The notes: a model not told the origin generated them from the letters alone. A stretch of DNA of 12,802 bases from Raineyella sp964402325 (GCA_964402325.1 CAYOBI010000074.1:1-12802), one strand, 5' to 3'. Counted from the stretch's first letter, positions 1 through 6,778 are shown. A program made the numbers and translations.

Positions 1-15
1 CGGAAGCAGCAAGCC

Positions 16-321
16 ATGACCACCCTGACCTTCCACCTGATCGACCGCCACATCGGCACACTGGAGGACCCCGGCCTGGCCACCGGGCACCACGGCCTGC
101 TCCGGGCCGGGACCGTCTGCCTCGTCGTGGCGACCCTCGGCGTCGCCCTGGGCGCCTTCAGCGCCAACAACGCCCTGGTCTCGATCGCAGCCCTGGTCGG
201 GGTGGTCGGGGGCTTCCTGCTCTCCTGCCGGGAGTTGACGGGACCGCAGCGGGTGGACCTCGGACCCGGTGCGGGACAGGCACCGGACCGCCGAGGTGAA
301 CACTCGGTCAACTGTCCCTGA
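16..321 (+). CDS. small two-helix membrane protein, function unknown (copy 1 of a tandem pair)
   Basis: A 101-residue protein that I do not recognise. It has a polar N-terminus (about residues 1-28, His-rich), two probable membrane helices (about 30-48 and 53-71) and a polar tail beginning with Arg72-Glu73. The ATG at 16 is preceded by GGAAG at 2-6, nine bases away. The leader GGAAGCAGCAAGCC closely resembles that of the second small gene at 588, which supports this start. The frame is open back to base 1, so a longer protein starting outside the window cannot be excluded. Without gaps, its helical part matches the 588-881 product: Arg30 pairs with Arg38, and Arg72-Glu73 with Arg80-Glu81. By my count about 10 of 46 positions are identical. 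Possible roles include a small membrane stress or envelope protein, but nothing in the sequence decides this. Confidence 0.6.
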   Translation: MTTLTFHLIDRHIGTLEDPGLATGHHGLLRAGTVCLVVATLGVALGAFSANNALVSIAALVGVVGGFLLSCRELTGPQRVDLGPGAGQAPDRRGEHSVNCP

Positions 322-587
322 ACAGCTGTCGTCGGTCTCGCGACATCCCGCGCTGTCACTCGAGCCCACACTGTGAATGGCCCATGAACCTCCGGGACAA
401 CCCTGACCGTGGTCGATGCGGACCTGCATCGTGTGGTCAGATGGGTACGGCTCCAGGGAGGACCCACCTCTTGCGCAGCGCCGCGCCGAGCTCTGACCTG
501 GCGCCGCCGTACGATCCGTGCGGCCAGCAGTAACGGAGCCCACGGCCCACGAGCAGCCCCCACTGCTCGAGCCAGGAAGCAGGAAGC
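322..587. other. spacer between the two small membrane genes
   Basis: A 266-base gap with no convincing gene. It holds an interrupted inverted repeat at 404-439 (listed separately) and a weak -10-like TACGAT at 510-515. The latter would put a start point near 522 and a leader of about 66 bases before the second small gene, but I found no good -35 for it. Tandem AGGAAG motifs (574-579 and 581-586) lie just before the ATG at 588. Confidence 0.4.
404..439. repeat. interrupted inverted repeat, possible weak terminator or operator
   Basis: TGACC (404-408) pairs with GGTCA (435-439), and CGATGC (414-419) pairs with GCATCG (426-431) around a 6-base loop. The unpaired bases between the two stems are unequal (5 versus 3). 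It lies 83 bases after the first small gene and 149 bases before the second. It could end the first transcript or bind a dimeric regulator. No T-tract follows. Confidence 0.35.
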
Positions 588-881
588 ATGTCGACCACGA
601 CACTCGACCAGCAGTCCGCCAGCACCCTTGTTCCGTCCCCCGCCGCCCCGTCCACGGCGGATCGTCCGCCGTCCTCGCCGCGCCGGACCGGCTGGGCCAG
701 GGTGGCCGGTCTGTTGGTCGGCGCGTCCGCCGTCCTCGCCACGGCAGGCCTCGTCTCCGGCACGGCGGCCGCGACCGTCACCGGCGTCGCCCTCGGCGTC
801 GCGACCGCCTTCATCCTCGCCAGCCGCGAGATGGGCGACAGGCGCGTCGCCGGCACCCCGGAGGAGCAGACCCGGGCCTGA
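588..881 (+). CDS. small two-helix membrane protein, function unknown (copy 2 of a tandem pair)
   Basis: A 97-residue protein that I do not recognise. The first 35 residues are Ser/Thr/Pro/Ala-rich and probably disordered. Two likely membrane helices follow (about 38-56 and 62-78, with a short Gly/Thr/Ala turn), then a charged tail starting at Ser79-Arg80-Glu81. The start at 588 is supported by AGGAAG at 574-579 (8-base spacing); a second AGGAAG abuts the ATG. It resembles the gene at 16-321 in size, helix spacing, the RE motif after helix 2 and the leader sequence, while the N-terminal region is unrelated. It ends 35 bases before the strong hairpin at 917-964, so it is probably last in its transcript. 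Two overlapping frames on the same strand (409-1173 and 518-1054) are Arg/Pro-rich shadows; this frame is chosen for its ribosome site and clear helices. Confidence 0.6.
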   Translation: MSTTTLDQQSASTLVPSPAAPSTADRPPSSPRRTGWARVAGLLVGASAVLATAGLVSGTAAATVTGVALGVATAFILASREMGDRRVAGTPEEQTRA

Positions 882-916
882 CCCGACAGCACCAGGCCCG
901 ACCGCACCAGCAGATG

Positions 917-964
917 CCACGGGGGGCGTACGACCGGCGGATCGCCGGCGTACGCCCCCCGTGG
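917..964. terminator. bidirectional hairpin terminator between convergent genes
   Basis: A perfect 16-bp stem joins 917-932 to 949-964 (CCACGGGGGGCGTACG and its complement). Inside it, after a bulged A933, a further 6-bp stem (CCGGCG 934-939 with CGCCGG 943-948) closes on the 3-base loop GAT. The 22 base pairs are nearly all G/C. No T-tract follows on either strand, as is common for actinobacterial terminators. It lies 35 bases after the + strand gene ending at 881 and 19 bases after the minus strand gene ending at 984, so it can serve both. Confidence 0.85.
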
Positions 965-983
965 CTGTCGAGGTGTGGTGTGC

Positions 984-1253
984 CTACTCGTGCCCGCCGG
1001 CCTCGGCGGCGGCCCCCTCCGGGACCAGCATCGGGCGCAGCCGGGCCCAGGTGACGAAGATGATCCCGACGACGAACAGGGCGATGCCGGCCCAGAGGTT
1101 GGCGTTGATGCCGCCGGTCTTGTCCAGCGCCTTGTCGGCGAAGAGCCCCATCAGCAGCAGGATCACGCCGTAGAGACCGAGCAGCAGCCCGATCACGTTG
1201 CGGATGTCGAACAGTCCGGCCTGGTGCCTGGCGGCAGGTGCATTGGTTGCCAT
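984..1253 (-). CDS. small two-helix membrane protein, probable partner of the symporter
   Basis: An 89-residue protein of no named family that I can assign. It has a short polar N-terminus (1-18), helix 1 at about 19-38, a polar loop (Asp40-Asn52), helix 2 at about 53-70, then Ala-Arg-Leu-Arg-Pro and an acidic/Gly tail. The ATG at 1253 is preferred: GAGGAG, which overlaps the TGA of the symporter gene, sits 5 bases upstream of it. A GTG two codons earlier (1259) would fall too close to that site. Stop of one gene and ATG of the next are only 9 bases apart, so translation is probably coupled. The position suggests an accessory or stabilising subunit of the transporter, analogous to other small proteins encoded beside solute:sodium symporters. 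This role is inferred from context only. Confidence 0.75.
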   Translation of the reverse strand: MATNAPAARHQAGLFDIRNVIGLLLGLYGVILLLMGLFADKALDKTGGINANLWAGIALFVVGIIFVTWARLRPMLVPEGAAAEAGGHE

Positions 1254-1262
1254 GGTCACTCC

Positions 1263-2972
1263 TCAGAAGGCGAAGTTGAGCACGATGACCAGGACCAGGG
1301 CGATGCCCGCGAGCGGGACCGGCCGGCTGATCCACGGCATCGTCGCGAGGGCAGGGTCGTGGAAGTGGGACTTGGGGGTCTCGGAGTAGACGAACCCGAC
1401 CAGTTCGGAGGCCGGCTTCGGCGTGGTCACCAGCGAGACGAGCACGCTGACCAGGACATCCATCACGAAGCCGGCGGAGGCCGCCACGAATGCGGTGCCC
1501 TGGCCGGGCAGATGGATCACCCCGCCGAGGCTGAGCAGCCAGACGAAGACCGCGGACAGGGTGCCGACGATCAGGCCGACCCAACCGGCGGTGGGGGTCA
1601 TCTTCTTCCAGAACATGCCGACGATGAAGGTCGCGAACAGCGGGGCGTTGAAGAACCCGAACAGGGTCTGCAGGTAGTCCATGATGTTCGAGAACTGGCC
1701 GGCGATCAGCGCGGTGAAGATGGCGATGATCGTCGCCGCCAGGGTGGCGTACCGGCCGACGGTGACGTAGTAGTGGTCCGGCTTGTCCTTGGCCACGTAC
1801 GTCTGCCAGAGGTCCACCGACATCACCGTGTTGAAGGCGGAGATGTTGGCCGCCATGCCGGCCATGAACGCGGCCAGCAGGCCGGTGATGGCCAGGCCGA
1901 GCAGGCCGTTCGGCAGCAGGTCACGCATCATGTAGAGCAGCGAGTCGTTGTACTGCACCCCGAGGCCGGACGCGCCGCCCGCGATGTGGGCGCCGTTCTT
2001 GACCTGGCCGATCTCGCTGACCAGCACCGCGGCGAGCATGCCGGGCAGGATGGTGATGAACGGCACGAACATCTTCGGGAAGGCGCCGATGATCGGCGTC
2101 TTGCGGGCCGCGGTCATCGACTCCGACGCCATCGCACGCTGGACCTCGACGAAGTTGGTGGTCCAGTAGCCGAACGACAGCACGAAGCCGAGACCGAAGA
2201 CGATGCCGATCACCGACAGCACCGGGGAGTGGAAGCCGGACAGCGCCTGGCCGGGCCAGGAGTTCAACTGCTCGGCGGCGGGGGCCACGCCCGCGCTGGC
2301 CGGGGCGGCGGCCGCGGCCTCGGTGATCTTCTCCTTCAGGCCGGACCAGCCGCCGACCCGGTGCAGGCCGATCAGGGTGAGCGGCAGCAGCGAGGCCACG
2401 ATCACGAAGAACTGCAGCACCTCGTTGTAGATGGCGGCGCTCAGGCCACCGAAGGTGATGTACGCCAGCACGATGATCGCGGCGACCAGCAGGGCCACCC
2501 AGAGCGGCCAGCCGAGCAGGGCGTGCACGATGCTGCCGAGCAGGTAGAGGTTGATGCCGGCGATCAGCAACTGCGCCAGGGCGAACGAGATCGAGTTGAC
2601 CAGGTGCGCGCCGGTGCCGAAGCGCTTGCGCATGAACTCCGGGACCGATCGCACCTTCGAGCCGTAGTAGAAGGGCATCATCACGACGCCCAGGAACAGC
2701 ATCGCCGGGATGGCGCCGATCCAGAAGTAGTGGACGGTCGGAACGCCGATCTGGGCCCCGTTGGCCGACATGCCCATGATCTCCACCGCCCCCAGGTTGG
2801 CGGAGATGAAGGCCAGGCCGGTCACCCATGCGGGGAGGGACCGGCCGGACAGGAAGAAGCCGATGGCATCCGAGGCCTGCCTGCGAGCGATCAGGCCGAT
2901 GCCGAGTACCGCCACGAAGTAGACCCCGATGATCAGGTAGTCCACCCAGTGGGCTTGGATGAGTGTTGCCAT
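1263..2972 (-). CDS. sodium:solute symporter (SSS/SLC5 family), probable galactose/glucose uptake
   Basis: A 569-residue multi-spanning inner-membrane protein with the SSS core: DYLIIGVYF at the N-terminus, GxVEIMGMSANG around residues 61-71, the GYWTTNFVEVQRAM block at 268-281, FPKMFVPF around 298-305 and NTVMSVDLW further on. Members couple Na+ to uptake of sugars or other small solutes. Aligned from memory with Vibrio vSGLT, Tyr269 and Lys300 match the gate Tyr263 and sugar-contacting Lys294 with identical 31-residue spacing. Ile65 and Ser266 replace Gln69 and Asn260, so the sugar site is only partly conserved. The ATG at 2972 is chosen because the protein then begins like the family. The frame stays open upstream to 3074, but that 34-residue Arg-rich extension overlaps the operator. 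Galactose is the likeliest substrate from the divergent galK operon; glucose or another hexose remains possible. Confidence 0.85.
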   Translation of the reverse strand: MATLIQAHWVDYLIIGVYFVAVLGIGLIARRQASDAIGFFLSGRSLPAWVTGLAFISANLGAVEIMGMSANGAQIGVPTVHYFWIGAIPAMLFLGVVMMPFYYGSKVRSVPEFMRKRFGTGAHLVNSISFALAQLLIAGINLYLLGSIVHALLGWPLWVALLVAAIIVLAYITFGGLSAAIYNEVLQFFVIVASLLPLTLIGLHRVGGWSGLKEKITEAAAAAPASAGVAPAAEQLNSWPGQALSGFHSPVLSVIGIVFGLGFVLSFGYWTTNFVEVQRAMASESMTAARKTPIIGAFPKMFVPFITILPGMLAAVLVSEIGQVKNGAHIAGGASGLGVQYNDSLLYMMRDLLPNGLLGLAITGLLAAFMAGMAANISAFNTVMSVDLWQTYVAKDKPDHYYVTVGRYATLAATIIAIFTALIAGQFSNIMDYLQTLFGFFNAPLFATFIVGMFWKKMTPTAGWVGLIVGTLSAVFVWLLSLGGVIHLPGQGTAFVAASAGFVMDVLVSVLVSLVTTPKPASELVGFVYSETPKSHFHDPALATMPWISRPVPLAGIALVLVIVLNFAF

Positions 2973-3032
2973 CCTCGTTGATGTCCTCTCAGACGCTTGG
3001 CGCCACACCCGGCGGGGACTCCCCCGGCGCCG

Positions 3033-3050
3033 AATGTTTACGTCAACATT
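3033..3050. promoter_or_regulatory. LacI-type operator O1
   Basis: ATGTTTACGTCAACAT (3034-3049), flanked by A/T, is a palindrome with a single mismatched pair and a central CG step (3041-3042), as LacI-family operators have. It overlaps the candidate -10 of the symporter promoter on the minus strand. The LacI-family protein encoded at 6775-7797 is the natural binder. Palindromy is seen; binding is inferred. Confidence 0.7.
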
Positions 3051-3074
3051 GTCGCGATGGAACGATGTTGACAA
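3046..3074 (-). promoter_or_regulatory. candidate promoter for the symporter operon
   Basis: On the minus strand, TTGTCA (3074-3069, five of six matches to TTGACA) is followed after 17 bases by CAATGT (3051-3046), a weak -10 that keeps only the key A and T. The start point would be near 3039, inside O1, so a bound repressor would block it. The -35 overlaps a TTGACA on the other strand. Treat as a candidate only. Confidence 0.35.
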
Positions 3075-3076
3075 AT
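3065..3076. promoter_or_regulatory. operator half-site overlapping a TTGACA element
   Basis: ATGTTGAC at 3065-3072 repeats exactly one arm of O1 (as read on the minus strand) but has no good second arm beside it; GTCAAC recurs inverted at 3089-3094. The TTGACA at 3068-3073 is a perfect -35 for the galK direction, although I see no convincing -10 at 16-19 bases beyond it. It could be a weak operator, the galK -35, or both. Confidence 0.35.
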
Positions 3077-3111
3077 CCGCGCGACGAAGTCAACCGACTT
3101 GCACGGCGACG

Positions 3112-3127
3112 ATGTTTACGTCACCAT
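3112..3127. promoter_or_regulatory. LacI-type operator O2
   Basis: ATGTTTACGTCACCAT differs from O1 by one base in the right arm. Its centre lies 78 bp from that of O1, and it sits 93 bases before the galK ATG, probably at or just after the galK start of transcription. Two sites at this distance would allow cooperative or looped repression of both divergent units. Inferred from sequence similarity. Confidence 0.65.
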
Positions 3128-3219
3128 TGACCGCAGTACGGGGCACAGCCGCCCGCAGGTCGCCGTTTCCGAGGCGCCGGGCGCACCAGCACAGCCCCCG
3201 CTCCAGGAGGAACACGACA

Positions 3220-4431
3220 ATGACGACGGGCATCCCCAGCTGGTCCGGCGAGGAGGGCGTGCGACGCGCCCGCAACCTCTTCCGCGAGGCGTACGGACAG
3301 GACTCCGGCAGCATCCCCGACGGGGTCTGGGCGGCGCCCGGACGGGTGAACCTGATCGGCGAGCACGTCGACTACAACGGCGGCACCTGCCTGCCGATCG
3401 CCCTGCCGCACCGCACGTACGTGGCACTGCGCCGCCGCGACGACCGGGTGGTCAGGCTCGCCTCCGCCGACGCCGAACCGGCCCGCTGGGAGGGCACCCT
3501 GGACGACGTGCGTCCCGGCGGTGACTTTCCGGCCTGGGTGGGCTACGCCGCCGGCCCGGCCTGGAGCCTCGGACAGCGGGGCGCCCGGCTGGGCGGCTTC
3601 GACGCGGCGATCGTGTCCTGCGTGCCCTGGGGGGCCGGGCTGTCCTCCTCCGCCGCGCTTGAGTGCGCGATGGTGCTGGCTCTGGACGAGACCTTCGGCC
3701 TGGGCCTGGCTGCCGACCCGGCCGGCCGGGCCGGGCTGAGCGCGGCCTGCGTACGGGCCGAGAACGAGGTGGTCGGCGCCCCGACGGGCGGGATGGACCA
3801 GGCTGCGGCGCTGCTCACCGCGGAGGGCGACGCCCTGCTGCTCGACACCCTGGACGGGTCGGTCGCGCAGGTGCCGTTCGACCTGGGCCGGGTCGGGCTG
3901 GCGCTGCTGGTGATCGACACCCGGGCCGAGCACACCCTCAACGACGGGCAGTACGGCGCCCGCCGGGCCACCTGCGAGGCGGTCGCCGCCCGCGAGGGGG
4001 TCCCGACGCTGCGCGAGCTGCCCGACCCGCAGGCCGTGCTGGCCCGGCTGACCGACCCGGTGGAACAGCGCCGGGTGCGCCACGTGGTCACCGAGATCGA
4101 CCGGGTCGGCCGGTTCGTCGACCTGCTCCGGGCCGGCCGCTACGACGAGCTCGGCCCGGTGCTCGACGCCTCGCACACCTCGCTGCGCGACGACTACGAG
4201 GTGAGCTGCGCCGAGCTGGACGTCGCGGTGGAGACCGCACGGGCCGCCGGGGCGCTGGGCGCCCGGATGACCGGCGGCGGCTTCGGCGGGTCGGCGATCG
4301 CGCTGGCCCCGGCCGACCGGGTGGACGCGATCGCCGCCGACGTGACCGCGGCGTACGCCGGGCACGGCTGGACCCCGCCACGCTTCCTGGTGGCGCTGGC
4401 CGCCCCGGCCGGAGGACGGGCGGACCGATGA
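3220..4431 (+). CDS. galK: galactokinase
   Basis: A 403-residue cytoplasmic GHMP kinase that phosphorylates alpha-D-galactose with ATP to galactose-1-phosphate. The galactokinase signature GRVNLIGEHVDYNGG is at 41-55 and its Arg42 matches the catalytic Arg of the family. The ATP loop PWGAGLSSSAALE is at 136-148, where Trp137 stands in a position usually aliphatic. GGMDQ (190-194) supplies the catalytic base Asp193. The third GHMP motif TGGGFGGS is at 351-358. Length is normal. The start at 3220 follows AGGAGG (3205-3210) by 9 bases; an 87-codon in-frame extension upstream would run through both operators and is rejected. Its TGA overlaps the next ATG (ATGA at 4428-4431). It is first in a four-gene operon that ends with its probable repressor. 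Confidence in the family is very high. Confidence 0.96.
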   Translation: MTTGIPSWSGEEGVRRARNLFREAYGQDSGSIPDGVWAAPGRVNLIGEHVDYNGGTCLPIALPHRTYVALRRRDDRVVRLASADAEPARWEGTLDDVRPGGDFPAWVGYAAGPAWSLGQRGARLGGFDAAIVSCVPWGAGLSSSAALECAMVLALDETFGLGLAADPAGRAGLSAACVRAENEVVGAPTGGMDQAAALLTAEGDALLLDTLDGSVAQVPFDLGRVGLALLVIDTRAEHTLNDGQYGARRATCEAVAAREGVPTLRELPDPQAVLARLTDPVEQRRVRHVVTEIDRVGRFVDLLRAGRYDELGPVLDASHTSLRDDYEVSCAELDVAVETARAAGALGARMTGGGFGGSAIALAPADRVDAIAADVTAAYAGHGWTPPRFLVALAAPAGGRADR

Positions 4432-5846
4432 GCAGCGAAGGACTCCGACACGCCACCGACCGGATGCGGCGGGCGGGCATGCCCGAGCTGGCCGTCGACG
4501 TGTTCGCCCACTACTACGCCCAGCTCGAGGAGGGCCGCACCGGCCTGATCCCGGAGGACTCGATCGAGCCGGTGCTCGACGTCACCGACATCGCCGAGGT
4601 GGAGGTCTCCCCCGAGCAGCAGCGCGAAGCACTGGCCCGGACGGTGATGATCAAGCTCAACGGCGGGCTGGGGACGTCGATGGGGATGGACCGGGCCAAG
4701 TCGCTGCTGCCGGTGCGCGACGGACTGAGCTTCCTCGACATCATCGCCGGCCAGGTCCGGCACACCCGGGCGACCAGCGGGGTCGACCTGCCGCTGCTGC
4801 TGATGGACAGCTTCCGCACCCGGGACGACTCGCTGGCGGCGCTGGCCGCGCACCCCGATCTGGTGCACGAGGGGCTGCCGCTGGACTTCGTCCAGCACCG
4901 GGAACCGAAGCTGCTGGTCGACTCCCTGGAGCCGGCCGACTGGCCGGCGGACCCGTCGCTGGAGTGGTGCCCGCCGGGCCACGGCGACATCTACGTCGCC
5001 CTGCTCACCACCGGGCTGCTCGACGAACTGATCGCCCGCGGCTACCGCTACGCCAACACCTCCAACGCCGACAACCTCGGCGCCGCCCCGGACGGGCGGA
5101 TCGCCGGCTGGTTCGCGGCGAGCGGGGCCCCGTACGCCCCGGAGGTGTGCCGGCGGACGCCGGCGGACCGCAAGGGCGGCCACCTCGGCCGGCGCAGGAC
5201 CGACGGGCGGATGATCCTGCGCGACACCGCGCAGACGCCCGAGGCGGACATGCGGTGGTTCACCGACGAGCACCGTCACCCGTACTTCCACACCAACAAC
5301 CTGTGGTTCGACCTGGTCGCGCTGCGCGACGCGCTCACCGCCCGCGGTGGGATCCCGGGGCTGCCGCTGATCCGCAACCGCAAGCACGTCGACCCGACCG
5401 ACCCGTCCTCGCCCGAGGTCTACCAGGTCGAGTGCGCGCTGGGCGCGGTGGTCGAGCTGTTCGACGACCCGGCGCCGGTGCTGGTGGAGCGGGCCCGGTT
5501 CCTGCCGGTCAAGACGACCGACGACCTGATGCTGCTGCGCTCCGACGCGTACGACCTGGGTGAGGACTTCCGGCTGCGGCTGGTGCCGGAGCGGGCCTGC
5601 CTGGTGAAGCTCGATCCCCGCCACTACAAGCGGATCGCCGACTTCGACGCCCGGTTCCCGGCCGGTGTCCCGTCGGTCCGGGCGGCCTCGGGACTCACCG
5701 TCGAGGGGGACTGGACCTTCGGCGCGGACGTCGTCGCGACCGGGGACGTCCACCTCCCCGACCCTGGGGAGCCGCGGACGATCCCCGACGGGACCGATCT
5801 CGCGACGTACGCCGCCGCCCTCACCACCGACGGGACCGACCGATGA
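4428..5846 (+). CDS. UDPGP-family UTP:hexose-1-phosphate uridylyltransferase
   Basis: A 472-residue cytoplasmic enzyme of the eukaryote-type UDP-glucose pyrophosphorylase family, unrelated to GalU and to histidine-triad GalT. The nucleotide loop LNGGLGTSMGMDRAKS is at 77-92. Other family blocks are NTSNADNLGA, FHTNNLW (287-293), RNRKHVDP (316-323, Lys319 aligning with the family's conserved basic residue), YQVECALGA (332-340) and RFLPVKTTDDL (357-367). The reaction is UTP plus a hexose-1-phosphate to UDP-hexose plus pyrophosphate. Bifidobacterial relatives act on both Glc-1-P and Gal-1-P (from memory). Because it sits between galK and an aldose epimerase, I infer that Gal-1-P is a physiological substrate and that it takes the place of GalT. 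The start overlaps the galK stop (ATGA); GGAGGA lies 11 bases upstream. Plain UDP-glucose synthesis is the alternative. Confidence 0.88.
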   Translation: MSSEGLRHATDRMRRAGMPELAVDVFAHYYAQLEEGRTGLIPEDSIEPVLDVTDIAEVEVSPEQQREALARTVMIKLNGGLGTSMGMDRAKSLLPVRDGLSFLDIIAGQVRHTRATSGVDLPLLLMDSFRTRDDSLAALAAHPDLVHEGLPLDFVQHREPKLLVDSLEPADWPADPSLEWCPPGHGDIYVALLTTGLLDELIARGYRYANTSNADNLGAAPDGRIAGWFAASGAPYAPEVCRRTPADRKGGHLGRRRTDGRMILRDTAQTPEADMRWFTDEHRHPYFHTNNLWFDLVALRDALTARGGIPGLPLIRNRKHVDPTDPSSPEVYQVECALGAVVELFDDPAPVLVERARFLPVKTTDDLMLLRSDAYDLGEDFRLRLVPERACLVKLDPRHYKRIADFDARFPAGVPSVRAASGLTVEGDWTFGADVVATGDVHLPDPGEPRTIPDGTDLATYAAALTTDGTDR

Positions 5847-6778
5847 CACCCAGCAGCCCCACCGGGCGCCAGTTCACCATCACGTACGGCGACCAGGCGG
5901 CGGTGATCACCGAGCGCGGCGCGGCCCTGCGCGCCTACCGGGTCGGTGGGCGCGACGTCGTGGTGCCGTTCGACGAGGACGAGCTGCCCCCGGCGATGCA
6001 CGGCGCCATCCTGCTGCCGTGGCCCAACCGGCTGGCCGACGGGCGGTACCGCTTCGACGGGGCGACCCACCAGCTGCCGATCAACGAACCCGCCCGGCAG
6101 GTGGCGAACCACGGGCTGGTCCACACGCTCGACTGGCGGCCGGTGGACCACTCCGGGAGCCGGGTCGAGCTCGCCCTGACCCTGCTGCCGAGTCCGGGCT
6201 ACCCGTTCCGCCTCGAGGTGCACGTCGACTACCGACTGGGCGAGGACGGCCTGACGGTCCGGTTGACGGCCACCAACGACGGGCAGACCCGCGCGCCGTA
6301 CGGCGTCGGTTTCCATCCGTGGCTGTCGCCCGGCGCGGCGCGCGTCGACGACTGCCGGCTGCAGGTGGACGCCGGCACCTGGCTGCGGACCGACGAACGG
6401 CTGCTGCCGGTGGCGACCGAGGCGCTGCCCGCGGAGAAGGACTTCTCCAGTCCCCGGACGCTGGGCGCCACCTCGCTGGACGACGGCTTCGGTGCGGCCA
6501 CCTACCGCGAGGATCCGGCGGGCGAGGGACGGTCCTGGGCGCGGCTCACCGCCCCGGACGGCTCGGCCTCCGCCGCCTGGATGGAGCGGCCGCTGGGTTA
6601 CTGGCAGGTCTGCACCGGGGACTTCCCGGAGACCGGACGCTACGAGCGGACGGGGGTCGCCACCGAGCCGATGTCCTGCCCGGCGAACGCATTCGTCAGC
6701 GGGCAGGACCTGGCGACCCTCGAGCCCGGCGGCACGCACACAGTGGTCTGGGGGCTCCGGCTGGAGGGCGCGGCATGA
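5843..6778 (+). CDS. galM: aldose 1-epimerase (mutarotase)
   Basis: A 311-residue cytoplasmic beta-sandwich enzyme of the galactose mutarotase family, which interconverts alpha and beta anomers and so feeds alpha-galactose to GalK. Visible family features are LPWPNRLADGRYRFDG, then NHGLVH (89-94, conserved His90), GFHPWL with the probable catalytic acid His158, and ATEPMSCPANAF with the probable base Glu275. The N/HGLVH and FHPWL pattern resembles the YihR-like branch more than classical GalM, so the exact sugar is less certain than the reaction. Its ATG overlaps the stop of the uridylyltransferase (ATGA at 5843-5846). The upstream ribosome site is weak, which points to translational coupling. 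It is third in the gal operon and overlaps the regulator gene by another ATGA. Confidence 0.88.
   Translation: MTPSSPTGRQFTITYGDQAAVITERGAALRAYRVGGRDVVVPFDEDELPPAMHGAILLPWPNRLADGRYRFDGATHQLPINEPARQVANHGLVHTLDWRPVDHSGSRVELALTLLPSPGYPFRLEVHVDYRLGEDGLTVRLTATNDGQTRAPYGVGFHPWLSPGAARVDDCRLQVDAGTWLRTDERLLPVATEALPAEKDFSSPRTLGATSLDDGFGAATYREDPAGEGRSWARLTAPDGSASAAWMERPLGYWQVCTGDFPETGRYERTGVATEPMSCPANAFVSGQDLATLEPGGTHTVVWGLRLEGAA

Noticed and set aside
409..1173. Arg/Pro/Ser-rich frame across the second small membrane gene and the terminator
   Set aside because: It runs through the perfect hairpin at 917-964 and over the minus strand small gene, has no ribosome site and shows random-like composition.
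975..2981. Long open frame on the + strand opposite the symporter (668 codons)
   Set aside because: Its translation is Arg/Gly/Gln/Asp/His-rich low-complexity sequence with no motif. It is the antisense shadow of a clear high-GC membrane gene.
2973..3074. 34-codon N-terminal extension of the symporter
   Set aside because: It crosses O1 and would place an Arg-rich stretch before the family's usual start; the ATG at 2972 gives a normal N-terminus.
3068..3100. galK promoter built on TTGACA at 3068-3073
   Set aside because: The -35 is perfect but no acceptable -10 lies 16-19 bases beyond it, so no separate promoter feature was called.
2959..3219. 87-codon N-terminal extension of galK
   Set aside because: It runs through the divergent operators, is Arg/Thr-rich, and ignores the clear AGGAGG site before the ATG at 3220.
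3663..4427. 255-codon N-terminal extension of the uridylyltransferase inside galK
   Set aside because: Arg/Gly-rich shadow of galK; the family fold begins only after the ATG at 4428.
4194..5849. Long open frame on the minus strand opposite the uridylyltransferase and the end of galK
   Set aside because: Biased Arg/Gly/Val/Pro/Gln composition, no domain, and fully covered by well-supported genes on the + strand.
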